A DNA stretch of 64,000 bases from the NCBI RefSeq assembly GCF_023278565.1, contig NC_064679.1, positions 4,836,001 through 4,900,000 on the forward strand, written 5' to 3'. The notes beneath the pieces are model-generated. The model was not told the origin of the DNA. It made no database searches and worked only from the letters and a program-made list of their open reading frames with translations. Shown piece by piece: positions 22,366 through 32,327 of this stretch. Every line of letters begins with the position of its first letter. Position 1 is the stretch's first letter. Origin of the DNA: Colletotrichum lupini. Taxonomy: Eukaryota > Ascomycota > Sordariomycetes > Glomerellales > Glomerellaceae. The translations under genes and the position numbers were made by a program.

Positions 22366-25262
22366 GATTGGAGTTGTGGAAGGTTGTTCAGTTGCGTCTG
22401 CTTTCTTTCTCCCTTCTCCAGTCAGCGTGTAGGATGTGGGAGCAAGTATCAGAGAGAATTGAAAGATTTGAATCTCGTGGGGGGAGGGCGGTCACGATGA
22501 GCAACAAAGTCAGGTACGTGGGGGTATAATGGGCCCAGAAAAAAGTGCGACACACGACAGCTAACTTTGTTTTGTTGGTCACGATCTACTATTCTAAGAT
22601 CAGAAACGGCGGCCATAAAGAGCCCCGGCATTACCCATCTTGGATTAGGACCCTTCGTCCAAGCACAAATCGCAACACACCCCCCTAGGTAAGGATGATG
22701 GTAAGCGTGGCTATATGCCCGTGTCATTGGAGAAGGGCAGCCAATTGTCGTCAACCAACAGCATTGGCACTGCAATGAAGTACGTGGAAGGCGAGAGCTG
22801 TTTCTCGGCAGCTACCACTGCGGCACGAACACCGGACGCCAGACGCCGCGCAGTCCGGGTAATCGTAGGATGAGGGGGAGGCAAACGGCAAACGGGAAAA
22901 GTTGACAGACTCCCAGGGGTTTGACTTGTAAGACATCCTTGTGGAGTGTTTGGCTCTTTCAGTTCCCGTCTTGTCAGTTATTGGCCCTGGTTGATATGTA
23001 CGCATGGTCTTGTCATGGCTCCGATCTCGGCATGATCTTGCGTACAGATTCCATTATCGAGGGAATCGAATCTGAGATGCGTGTATCAGTCTATACGAAC
23101 TCCCGGTGTCAGCATTGAACTATCCGTTTGCAAAAACTCACGGTGAGCAGAACGTCGCTAGGTCCATTCATAGGAGCCTCAAGTCCCCAAAAAACCTTGC
23201 CCCCGCGAACCCCCAGACTCCGCAAGTTGGACCCCCTTGAACTCAAAAAGGATTGACCCGGCCAACCCGCCACTGAGATCACGTCTGTGCCCCGGACCTC
23301 GGATTGCCCAAACAGGTAACCCGGCGCACACGATTTCCCCGGGACCCTCAAGCGCCCCCATAGTTCCGGTTCTAGTCTCATCCAACAACAAAACATTCGC
23401 GACGTTGAGGTTGGTGAGTCCCAGTTTTCCTTCAATATCCAAAAGTCTGGACCTCAGGAGAGCAAGGCCGCATGACCACGTCAAGGTACAAGCCAAGAGC
23501 TGAAGCCTCCCGGTAAGCTCAAACAGCTCAAAGCCTCGAACAACAACCCAAGAGATCCGGCCGCTGGAACACTTATGCGGGGCAGGCCCCGCAAGATGTG
23601 TTCATGTGTACAGCTTTTCCTCCCGGGGGTCAGAGAGACGGACGGTGGGAGTATGTCATAACTAATACGAAGCCTGCGGAAATGTGGCAATCCTTCACAT
23701 TCCCACGGCTTCTCCCCTCCCGGAAGAATGCCCCGGATGCGAGCCGCAGCCAATGCGAACGGTGCGGAGACGTGGCAAAACTTTTCCGCAATCCTGGGGA
23801 AAGGGGTCTTTCTGATGTTACGTCTTTTTGAGAAACTCGAGCCGCTGACACTTAGAACCCCGGTTTCCATGCCTGCCCTAGGGGAAATTGGCGTGTGTTC
23901 GGGAGCGGAGCCTCCGCCGAGCCGAGTTCCCGAACCGAAGTCATCCTGTCAACACGGGCGAGGGAAGTGCCATCGTGAGTTGGTCATCAGGCAGGTTGGG
24001 CCATGGTCCGGTGGGAGCGCGATTACAATCAGCAAATTCACACGAACTTGCCTCTAGATTACACCGTTGTATGGTCTGTGATCCAAGTAATGGACATAAC
24101 ACATTGAATGTTGGCTGAACCCAAGGGAGTGATGCTATGTGGAGTTACATGTATGACCCCTATGCTGATAAATAGATCTAGGCGAAAGGGGACTCTACCA
24201 AAGAGCTGAGAGTCGGGTGCATGACATCGACTGAGGATCAAGTTACCTAAAGCCGGCACGGTTATTAAGTGAGAAATCTTTCCTAAGATAGAGCGCTTGT
24301 GAACTTACTGAACAGCTTTCAGCTACAGCATGATTCACGTATTCGGCCTCTTCCAGCTTCGCTAGTGGTCCCCTGTTACCTCTATTGGTCAATCTGATCT
24401 GCCACAAGGACCTCATAGCTTGACAGTTTAATGGCATATGCTGCTTCCCTGTCTTTCCCGGCAGTCGGGGCGCCCTCAGGAACGGCCACTCGGGTCCCGA
24501 CAGCGTGGATGCTCGCCGGCAGATGAGAGTGCTAAGCTTCTGGGCAGAGCCTTAGTCTACCATGTGTAAAGTGCTTGCATGTCGCTGGAGCCCCTGACAT
24601 CTTTGATCCATTGGCGAATCAAGCGTCGGGATGAGATAGTCAACTCGGAACGATGCTGTCATACCAGCTCCGAGGCCGCTTGTGGATCATGATCTCAGGG
24701 CTAACAGGCTCCGACCCGATGGCTGTAGTTTGCTACTTCGATCAGAGCTGGTTTCAGCAACTTAGAGTGTTGCTGCGGCCTTGGGTATGAGGCTATTGAC
24801 TGACAACTCTCATCGTGTTTGTAGTGAGTGTATGGCGCGTCTATTCGTTTGCCCCAGATCGAACCAAGGCTAGACCCAGCAGCTTGTAGAGCTCCGTACT
24901 TACTCAAATACTCATAAAGTCCAGAGTGACAATATCACCATAGTTGATCATCTAGCCATGAGATCGACAAGAAACTATAAATCGTTCTAGGGTAGACTGC
25001 CAGTTGTATAGCACTTCTCCTAGTGTGTAATAATGGTGGCTCGAGAGGCCAGGCTAAAGTGAGTACGGAAATGAGGCTTCACGATGATGAACTTGTCATT
25101 ATTTTGGTTAAATTGGCGAAGTTTCATGGAAAGGCCTGTCATGTCGATTCTCGTAGTTGCCAAAAAATTGAAGCGACATTGAACATGAAGAGTTTTGGTA
25201 AATTCAATCTAACGCTAAATTATATGTGAAAATGAAGGTACGAAAAGATAGGCTCAGAAAAA
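22366..25262. other. Long intergenic region, no gene recognised
   Basis: About 2.9 kb between the regulator and the 3' end of the kinase gene. It includes the regulator's promoter. The part around 23,150-24,060 is distinctly GC-rich and has overlapping short frames on both strands with no family resemblance or convincing splice pattern, so none is called. Confidence 0.5.
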
Positions 25263-27041
25263 TCAAGCCATGCCGGATTGCAAGCCCTTGATGGCAACCA
25301 TTGCACCCCAGGCACCAGGATCGGGGTGGAATGACGTATCCTTCCCAGACGCTGCGACATACGTCGCACGACCAAGCTTAGCCTTTGTCTTCCTCGTGTA
25401 CTCGGCTCCCTCGACAGCTGCCTCGACAGCTCCCTCGAAACCCTTGCTGCGAATTGCATCAACAAAGGGGATCAAGACATCCAGGATCGTCCGGTCTCCG
25501 ATCTTGGCGGGTGTGTAATGACTCAAATGCGCAAGAGCGGACGTCAGCGCCAGTGTCCAGAGAGGCAAGATACCTTGCGACTTTGCCAACGACGCGTTCT
25601 CCTCTACGGAGTTGCTGAGCGAGACGAAGAAAATGCCGAGAATACCACCAAGCGTGCCACCCATCTTGCTCTCAACAATGTCCTCTAGCTCGTGAAGAAC
25701 TGAGACGATGGATCCCTCGGCTGCGATACCCTTGTTGTCTAGAGCATCAAGGAGATGCGAAGCGCCTGTTTTCAGGGTTTCACCGCAGTCGCCGTCACCC
25801 ATCACCATGTCCCACTTTGTCAGATCAGGCTCGGCTTCAATGACTGCCTGGCAAGCCATGTTCAGCATCGACCTGAGCGTTGCCGGGTCCATTTTCACGT
25901 CGCGGTCGGCCTCAATCTTCTTTGGCTCTTCAGGAGGTGACTGCACGAACTGAAGTTTTCTGTCGCGGCGGACAGCTTGGGCGCCAGCCATCGACTCCCA
26001 GTGTGTGTTGGTCTTGAGGTCGGCGAATTGGAAGATTTGCTCTGCTGAGAAACTGCACTTCTTTGATGCCGCTGTGATGTTCATCAAGGAAATTGAGAAT
26101 GCAGGTGCGTTGAGAGAGGTTTCGAGAGGGCCGGAGTACACTCTTGACGGTCTGATATTCCACTTGGTGTCAAGCTGCTCGAGGAGCTCGTCGACAAGAG
26201 CGCCCATTTCCAGGTAGGAGATGCCTCCGAAGTTGCTGACAAGGAGGATCGTCTCGTCGTCGTTGTTGAACTTGACATAAGCTCGGTCGTGATCCTCCTG
26301 GTCCAGGCAGTACCGCAGCAGCTGGTCAACCAGGCCCTCTGCAGAAGGCGCGGGCGAGACCTTGCTGTAGCCGGGCTCATTGTGAGGTCCGGTTCCCACC
26401 TCCACCTCGTCGGCGCCCAGACGAGCGTGCTCTGTGCGCCCGGGAACATGGCAGTGGTCCATGGTGGCCGCGATGGACACAATCTCGGACTCGACAGAAA
26501 CACCAAGCTTGTGGATGTCATCGAGAGTGCCGGCCTTGACGCCAGCTGCTCCACTGATGACTTTGAGAACACCAATCTGCCCGGCAAGACCTCTGCGTCC
26601 TACCAGGCTACCACCTGCCTTTCCAACAGACACATCGTCACCGCAGATGATCATGCGGCAGTTGTGCCCACGACTCCGTGCCTTTTCTGCAGCGAGGCCA
26701 AAGTGGAGGCAGTCGCCGGTGTAGTTGGTGATGACAAGGATCGTGCCGACATCTGAGGGCACACGCTCAATGGCAGACTGAATTTGCTTCGCAGACGGGC
26801 TGGCAAAGATGTCTCCGGATACGGAGGCCGCCAGCATGTTATTGCCGACATAACCTGCCCATGCGGGCTCGTGGCCGGAGCCACCGCCAGAGATGATGCT
26901 GATTTTGGACTTGTCGTATGTTGAGTCAAAGACCACACGGTTTGACTGGTCCAGACCAAGAGAAGGATTGTATGAGATGAACCCTCTGAGAGACTTATCA
27001 ACGAGTCCCTCTGAGGAGGTAAAGATGTGGCGGTCGGACAT
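25263..27041 (-). CDS. Dihydroxyacetone kinase family protein, probable erythrulose kinase
   Basis: Intronless, 592 aa from ATG at 27,041. The upstream open frame to 27,359 is ignored because the conserved family start MSDRHIF sits here and the length fits fungal DAK proteins (about 580-600 aa). The DhaK domain (about 1-345) has the SGGGSGHEPAWAGYVG loop (51-66), CHVPGR (197-202) and the substrate-binding His220 in GTGPHNEPG. The DhaL ATP-binding domain (about 385-590) has MGDGDCGETL (414-423), KMGGTLGG (459-466) and GDRTILDVL (515-523). The family phosphorylates dihydroxyacetone, glyceraldehyde or erythrulose with ATP. Divergent pairing with an RpiB gene, and a TIM gene nearby, favour L-erythrulose as substrate (yeast EYK1-like), giving erythrulose-1-phosphate. 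Plain glycerol/dihydroxyacetone metabolism is the alternative. The C-terminus (GLQSGMA) has no peroxisomal signal, so it is probably cytosolic. Confidence 0.93.
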   Translation of the reverse strand: MSDRHIFTSSEGLVDKSLRGFISYNPSLGLDQSNRVVFDSTYDKSKISIISGGGSGHEPAWAGYVGNNMLAASVSGDIFASPSAKQIQSAIERVPSDVGTILVITNYTGDCLHFGLAAEKARSRGHNCRMIICGDDVSVGKAGGSLVGRRGLAGQIGVLKVISGAAGVKAGTLDDIHKLGVSVESEIVSIAATMDHCHVPGRTEHARLGADEVEVGTGPHNEPGYSKVSPAPSAEGLVDQLLRYCLDQEDHDRAYVKFNNDDETILLVSNFGGISYLEMGALVDELLEQLDTKWNIRPSRVYSGPLETSLNAPAFSISLMNITAASKKCSFSAEQIFQFADLKTNTHWESMAGAQAVRRDRKLQFVQSPPEEPKKIEADRDVKMDPATLRSMLNMACQAVIEAEPDLTKWDMVMGDGDCGETLKTGASHLLDALDNKGIAAEGSIVSVLHELEDIVESKMGGTLGGILGIFFVSLSNSVEENASLAKSQGILPLWTLALTSALAHLSHYTPAKIGDRTILDVLIPFVDAIRSKGFEGAVEAAVEGAEYTRKTKAKLGRATYVAASGKDTSFHPDPGAWGAMVAIKGLQSGMA

Positions 27042-27521
27042 GATTTGTGATGGTGCTTCTATCTCTACTTGTGTGTAGGGGTATGGGATGTCGATGAAGC
27101 TCACGAAACAAATTGCAGAACTCAACAATATGAGCTTCCTTTGATATTGAGGTTCGATTTGAGTCTGATAATTATCACAGAAAGGCCCATCCTGATGCTG
27201 ACCAGTCGATATCATATGTGGTGTGGTCGGTTGATGGTGTGCGATTTTCCGGGGACCCAGTAAATCGGTCGTGGGTGCGTCTCGACCCCGGATTTCCGCA
27301 GCGGAAGATCGGCTAGGGGGGTGAGCCATCCGCGACAAATCACACCCACACCGATGCACATGGCGGTCTCGACGCTTTATAAGTAAGTATTGTAAGTCGT
27401 GGCGGTAGCGGTCTTTGGTACTTTCTTATACTCGTCTCCAGACATCCGAGAAATCAAGGAAATTCTATCTCCAGATCCGTCTTCAAGCTTCACCACCCCG
27501 CATCATACAAGAACATTCAAG
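27042..27521. promoter_or_regulatory. Shared divergent promoter of the kinase and RpiB genes
   Basis: 480 bp separate the two start codons, so both genes are probably driven from here. It holds an exact inverted repeat TTCCGC-A-GCGGAA at 27,294-27,306, which contains CCG-N3-CGG, an everted pair of the triplets bound by Zn2Cys6 factors. It also holds GATTTTCCGG at 27,243-27,252. A TTTCCGC core occurs again upstream of the TIM gene. Confidence 0.5.
27294..27306. promoter_or_regulatory. Candidate Zn2Cys6 binding site TTCCGCAGCGGAA
   Basis: Perfect 6-bp inverted repeat with a one-base centre, midway between the divergent start codons. Zn2Cys6 proteins bind paired CGG triplets, and the everted CCG-N3-CGG arrangement fits a dimer site. 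Prediction only. Confidence 0.35.
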
Positions 27522-28055
27522 ATGGGCAGCAACCCCGTTTCCAAGTACCGCATCGTAGTCGGATGCGACGTAAGTCAGCAGAAGTGCCTTGCTTCTCAAA
27601 ACATGAGACTGACACCCAAACAGGAGGCTGGCATCAAGTACAAGGACACAATCAAGGCAGACTTCGAAAAGGACGCTCGCGTTGAGTTCGTCGAGGATGT
27701 TGGAAGCCACGATGGCGCAGACAAGACGGCATACCCTCATAGAGCCGCCGCCGCCGCGCAAATGGTAGCCGACGGCAAGGCCGACCGCGCGCTGCTCATC
27801 TGCGGCACGGGGCTCGGCATGGCCATTGCTGCCAACAAGATCAAGGGCATCCGCGCTGTAACAGCACACGACAGTTTCAGCGTCGAGCGTTCAATTCTGA
27901 GCAACGACGCGCAGGTGCTGTGCATGGGTGAGAGAGTCATTGGTTTGGAACTCGCAAGACGACTAGCGAAGGACTGGCTTGGGTACACATTCGACCCTAC
28001 GAGCAACAGTGCGGAAAAGGTTCACGTCATCAAGAGTCTGGAGGCTACAGCATGA
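27522..28055 (+). CDS. RpiB/LacAB-type sugar-phosphate isomerase, probable erythrulose-4-phosphate isomerase
   Basis: Two exons, 27,522-27,569 and 27,624-28,055, 159 aa. The 54-bp intron (GTAAGT...CAG) is a multiple of three and could be missed, but only its removal gives the family N-terminus [14 protein letters not shown]. Catalytic Cys76 lies in [14 protein letters not shown] (75-88), a TAHD motif is at 97-100, and [15 protein letters not shown] follows. Length and fold match RpiB (about 150-160 aa). RpiB enzymes interconvert aldo- and keto-pentose or tetrose phosphates. Most fungi use the unrelated RpiA for ribose-5-phosphate, so an RpiB beside a DAK-type kinase points to erythrulose-4-P to erythrose-4-P (yeast EYI2, bacterial EryI). 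The upstream frame from 27,399 is leader, not protein: the start at 27,522 lies directly before the family homology. Confidence 0.92.
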   Translation: MGSNPVSKYRIVVGCDVSQQKCLASQNMRLTPKQEAGIKYKDTIKADFEKDARVEFVEDVGSHDGADKTAYPHRAAAAAQMVADGKADRALLICGTGLGMAIAANKIKGIRAVTAHDSFSVERSILSNDAQVLCMGERVIGLELARRLAKDWLGYTFDPTSNSAEKVHVIKSLEATA

Positions 28056-29076
28056 AGCAGTTGTTGGTTGCATTCCTTTAAATAACGATTAATAAAAGCG
28101 TTCATTCTTCTTCCTAATGTTCACCCTAAACCACATCTTTCGCAATGACATGCTCAGGTCTCATGTGAATCTGCGATCTCATGCCCTGCGCCCTCATGGC
28201 ACACATCTCAAGTCATCGGAAACTCCCAATAACTTGTTTCTTCATTCAGGCTTCGTAGGATGATATAAATATTGGTTGTTCTCACATGAACGTCTTGGAG
28301 AATAATGTTCGGGGCTACATGCAGAACCCGGAATACGCACCATTCGGCAGATCCTGAGCCCGGAGAGTCGTGACAAGCTCGGGGCCGGTGCGCGACCCTA
28401 CTCAATGATAGAGAAGTACTTAAGAGCGTAAGAACCCCTGCTTTTCTGTTTCTACGATCTTTCACTCATCCTGTTCACTCTCTTAAGCGTGACCAGTGAG
28501 GCGAAGTCAAGCTCGGGATAAGCTTGATTTAGCAGCAGCAGTAAGTCGGATTACAGGTGAGCTAGTTGATTCCTCACATAATATCCATCGTATTATAATT
28601 CCAGTTTCCTAAAGACTCATATCTCCTTAATTGTGGTGTTCATTCTTTCAGATGTCGTTCAAACTCTCTGCATCGACATTGAAGCTCGCCATTCCCTATT
28701 TCCCCAAGTCTCGATATCGGCGGGGCAAGATCTAGGTGAGCTCCGTCAGCTTTCCCAGCGGAAATTTAGGTGCACCTATTGCAAACGAAGAACGGAGAGA
28801 TTGCAAATTCTCCGAATCTTGGATTGAGAACTTCGTCAACGTTTGATGCCATCGGACAACCGGGAAGCTTGACGATACGATGGGGAAGATTGCGGCAACG
28901 ATGGGTCGAGTGACCGGCCGCAAGCCCCTCTAGGCGGGGTACAGTCCCGATTTTCCGCACTATTTGAAGTGCATGGCCCGGACGCTTCGTTCTTCGCACA
29001 CAGCTGAACCCGTGAAGCAACAGTTCAACGAGAAGCCATCAGCAGACACTGCGCAGAGAAGTTCCATACCCTCAAG
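28056..29076. promoter_or_regulatory. Spacer and promoter region upstream of the TIM-family gene
   Basis: About 1 kb with no gene. GCGGAAAT at 28,758-28,765 and GATTTTCCGC at 28,949-28,958 repeat the TTTCCGC core found in the kinase/RpiB promoter. The second lies about 120 bp before the ATG, a usual place for an activator site. Confidence 0.35.
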
Positions 29077-29853
29077 ATGACGACATCACCGAATAGGAGG
29101 CTCATCGGCCTTTCAACCAAGATGTACTTCCCGCTTCAACGCACGCTCGACTTCATCGCCACAGTTCAGACACAACTAGCCGCTCTTTCTCCAACATCTT
29201 TAGAGAACATCGACATCTTCATCATCCCCGATTTTATCTCCATCCATCCCGTCAGTGAAGCCCTCAAGAACTCAGCTGTGCCAATCCGGTTGGGTGCACA
29301 AGACTGCCACTGGGATGACTTTGGAGCTTTTACGGGCGAGGTCAGCCCCGCTGTCCTACGCGAGACGGGCGTCTCAATCGTCGAGGTCGGGCACGCGGAG
29401 AGAAGGAGAATCTTTGGTGAGACCGACGAGACCGTGGCCAAGAAAGCCGCAGCGGCAAGCAGGAATGGAATGGCGCCTTTGATCTGCATCGGCGAAAAGA
29501 CAAAAGGAGACTTGAGTGTCGCACTGGGAGAATGTCAAGTCCAGATCGACCAGTCCCTGGCAGACGTGCCTGAGTCGGCGGAAGTCATCATCGCGTACGA
29601 GCCAGTCTGGGCAATTGGCGCAAGCGAACCGGCCAGCGAGGGCCACGTTATTGAGGTAGTCAAGGGTATCAGAGCTTTTGATAGCGTGAAGAGGAGAACG
29701 GGCACGACTAGAGTCATCTACGGCGGCAGTGCTGGACCGGGCTTGTTCGAGAAGCTGGGCGAGGCCGTCGACGGCCTGTTTCTTGGGCGGTTCGGCCATG
29801 ATGTGCCAAGATTCCTCACTACCGTATCAGAAGTGGCTTCTTTCCAGGCTTAG
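29077..29853 (+). CDS. Triosephosphate isomerase-family protein, probable erythrulose-1-phosphate isomerase
   Basis: Intronless, 258 aa, full TIM-barrel length. Catalytic residues are present: Lys15 (STKMYF), His106 in VEVGHAERR and Glu175 in AYEPVWAIG, plus the phosphate-binding YGGSAG (215-220). The N-terminal active-site motif is not the usual NWKMN of glycolytic TIM: the substrate-contacting Asn is replaced (LSTKMYF), and GHSERR reads GHAERR. Changes here fit the paralogues that act on four-carbon sugar phosphates (bacterial LerI/EryH-type, yeast EYI1), converting erythrulose-1-P to erythrulose-4-P. The housekeeping TIM is expected elsewhere in the genome. The gene follows RpiB in the same direction. 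Alternative: a divergent TIM with retained triose activity. Confidence 0.9.
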   Translation: MTTSPNRRLIGLSTKMYFPLQRTLDFIATVQTQLAALSPTSLENIDIFIIPDFISIHPVSEALKNSAVPIRLGAQDCHWDDFGAFTGEVSPAVLRETGVSIVEVGHAERRRIFGETDETVAKKAAAASRNGMAPLICIGEKTKGDLSVALGECQVQIDQSLADVPESAEVIIAYEPVWAIGASEPASEGHVIEVVKGIRAFDSVKRRTGTTRVIYGGSAGPGLFEKLGEAVDGLFLGRFGHDVPRFLTTVSEVASFQA

Positions 29854-29996
29854 ACTCGATTATCTCAAAAGTTAGACATATGATAGACACTGCGAATTTT
29901 CATTCGGGTCATTTCTAGACATAGTGAAGTTGATTCCGATTTCTTTTCCTTTTCTTTGGGCGGCAAGCCAAATGCTGTACTGGATTCTTGCATCGC

Positions 29997-30373
29997 TTAC
30001 AGCTCCGCAGATTCTCTTCGCGCTTCCGAACCTCCAAGCGCCCCTAGAAGCCCCTCGTTTTTCGATGGCCAGACATTGCCGACGTTGGGCAAGGCCCGAA
30101 GAGTGTCCAGATTGTGGTTTCCAGTCTCTATAACCACCCCAGAGAAGATTGCATGATCGAACTTCTTCACCACTTTGGTTCTCTCATCTTCTGTCAACTT
30201 GTTGATCAGAGCCTCTCTATCTTCATCCTGTGGCGCAAGCAAGTGTCAGCGCATCTGAGCACAGACGGTGGGCATTGGGAACACACCTTGCTGCTGCCAA
30301 ACTCGACGATGAACTTTTCGCCCATTGCGAAGACAACACATGTGAATAAGAGTGCGAGAGGGTATGGCCGCAT
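29997..30373 (-). CDS. Small secreted protein with a lone subtilisin-propeptide (I9-like) domain
   Basis: Exons 30,373-30,287 and 30,227-29,997 join in frame to 105 aa. The 59-bp intron has GTGTGT and CACAG ends. Residues 1-18 are a signal peptide (MRPYPLALLFTCVVFAMG), then EKFIVEFGSSK, then KVVKKFDHAIFSGVVIETGN and LRALPNVGNVWPSKN. This is the beta-alpha-beta layout of the inhibitor I9 propeptide at the N-terminus of fungal subtilases, including the Phe-x-x-x-hydrophobic-x-G and PxVxxVWP landmarks. A stop follows about 20 residues later and no protease domain lies downstream before the TIM gene. It may be a free-standing protease inhibitor or chaperone (like yeast PBI2, but secreted), or the stump of a truncated subtilase gene. 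Confidence 0.6.
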
Positions 30374-31205
30374 TGGTCCAAAGCGGTGACGAAGTGCGTT
30401 TGGAGACTTCAATGTTGTTGGTGTGAAGTTGGGTTGCCCAGTGGCGTGCCGCCAGAAGAGCCCGTGATTACGTGCCCATAGGTGGTGCAACAATCACCTT
30501 CCTAAAAGGGATTCACAGCATCAACTTGCCTTTCAGTGCGCGTTCCTGTAGCGAAATACTTCAAGTCCCGTTCTCGCTCTCAAATTCCATTCAGAGTCCA
30601 TACCTTTTTACAGTTAATCGGACGCCAGAGAATTCCGGAGGCCAGGTTAGCAGACGCCCTCTTTTACACTTCTGGAAACGGATTACCTAGACCAACAGTA
30701 GCTCAGCTCTGCGCAAATGGGCGTGTGGGTTTCTCAGCATAGGTACTATCCCTTGTAAGCAAGACTCGCTCAGCGGCTTTAGAAATGCATCTGATTACTG
30801 CTACTTTGACCAAAACATTCACTTTTCAACTTGCGCTGGTCTATCTTTGTTCTCTTCGGCCACGTGGGTTCCGAACGGCCCCCAAGACGACATTAGCCGA
30901 TGGTCGTAACGGTACTCGTCTTGACCACTAATACATGGCCGACATCGCAGGCCTGCGCCCTTTGGGATGCCCCACGTCATTAGTCCGTGTAGAAACTATT
31001 ACTCACGCCAAAGAAAACCCTCAAGCTGAACTTCACCGGAGCTAACCAGACCTGCATTTGAAGTTGCATCTGCATTGTATCAAAACACGAGCACAGATTG
31101 GATTGGTAATCAACTCATAATATCTTTCGAAGAATTTCTCAAAACTTACGTTAAGCAACTCCTTCCTATTTACATGCCCTATTCTTCCCAGAGTTAGCAT
31201 TCACG
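30374..31205. other. Intergenic between the I9-like gene and the N-acetyltransferase
   Basis: Divergent promoter region of about 0.8 kb. No gene or clear motif recognised. Confidence 0.5.
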
Positions 31206-32153
31206 ATGTCGTACACCGAGGAGCAAGTCGACCGGTATCTCCACCATATCAACTACCCGCGGGAGAAACATGCGTCAGATCGGTTGCAGCTCCTAAAGGA
31301 TCTTCAGGCTCATCAACTTGCCCGAGTTCCTTTCGAGAGCTTGACCTTGCACTACTCGAAGCACCGCCTTATTTCCATTGATCTGGAGGACCTCTTCGAC
31401 AAGGTCGTAGGGCAGGGAAAAGGCGGCTATTGCATGGAGCTCAATGCCTTATTCGGTGCCGTCCTCAAGGGGCTTGGGTTCACAGTCGTCAGCGTTGGTG
31501 CAAAGATCAAAGGCGACGAGAGGTTCGGCGGATGGTAAGCACTCATAAAGGCTTTTAACAACAACTCGGCGCTGACCTTAGACAGGTCTCACATGCTCAA
31601 TCTCGTCACCATTGATAGTCAGCGTTACGTAGTCGACGTTGGTTTCGGCAAGGGGGCGACCATGATTCCCGTACCCTTGAACAAGGAGACCGGCCACGAG
31701 TTCACCACCATCGCTCCTCTGCGAGGTAAACTCGTCTACCAAAAGCTAGACCAGAACACGGATTCGAGTCAGCGCATGTGGGTGTACTCGTCAACCGACA
31801 CCGCCGACGGCCCCTTCCGAGAGCGCAACTGCTTCACGGAGCAAGAGTTCTTCCCTGAGGACTTTGAAGTCATGAACTACGCCGTCATGATGAGGCCAAC
31901 TAGCTACTTTGTCAAGACGGTCCTGTGCATGCGAACGATTCTGAATACTGAGACAAGGGAGGCAGAGGGTACCATTGTGCTGCATAAGGATGAGGTCAAG
32001 CGTAAGATTGGCGATAAAGTAGAGCTCCTGGAGACGTTGAATAGCGAGGCGGAACGCGTGCGGGCTATCGAGAAGTACTTCTACATCTCACTTACGCCCG
32101 CAGAACAGAAAGCCATCAAGGGAATGCCTCAGGAGTTATTGGAGAAGAAGTAG
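31206..32153 (+). CDS. Arylamine N-acetyltransferase (NAT)
   Basis: Exons 31,206-31,534 and 31,586-32,153 give 298 aa. The 51-bp intron splits the Trp codon, and splicing yields GGWSHMLNLV. The cysteine-protease-like triad of the family is complete: Cys76 in GGYCMELN, His112 in WSHMLNLV and Asp127 in VVDVGFG. RVPFESLTLHY near residue 40 is the usual N-terminal motif. NATs transfer acetyl (in some fungi malonyl) groups from CoA to aromatic amines and related xenobiotics in the cytosol. In Fusarium a homologue detoxifies the plant benzoxazolinone breakdown product 2-aminophenol. The substrate here is unknown, and neighbours give no further hint. Confidence 0.95.
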
Positions 32154-32327
32154 CAGAGCTAAGCCGAAGTTGTGACATCTTCTGTTCTGGAACGTGGGAG
32201 GAATTCCTTGGCTCAATTATCGTCGAATCTGGGCGCGTCAACTGCCGCTTTTCCAGCTGCTAACTTTATCGAGTGGTCAACTTCCATATCTATAGATAGC
32301 TCGCCTAAGCATCCTAGCCTGTAAGTT

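Noticed and set aside
23179..23870. Several overlapping 75-129 codon frames in the GC-rich intergenic part
   Set aside because: Frames on both strands at once, no splice chain and no family resemblance.
26084..26587. 167-codon minus-strand frame inside the kinase gene
   Set aside because: Out-of-frame shadow of the kinase; Ser/Thr/Arg-rich and overlapping its conserved domain.
27399..27521. N-terminal extension of the RpiB frame
   Set aside because: The family begins right after the ATG at 27,522, and the extra 41 residues match nothing; this is leader sequence.
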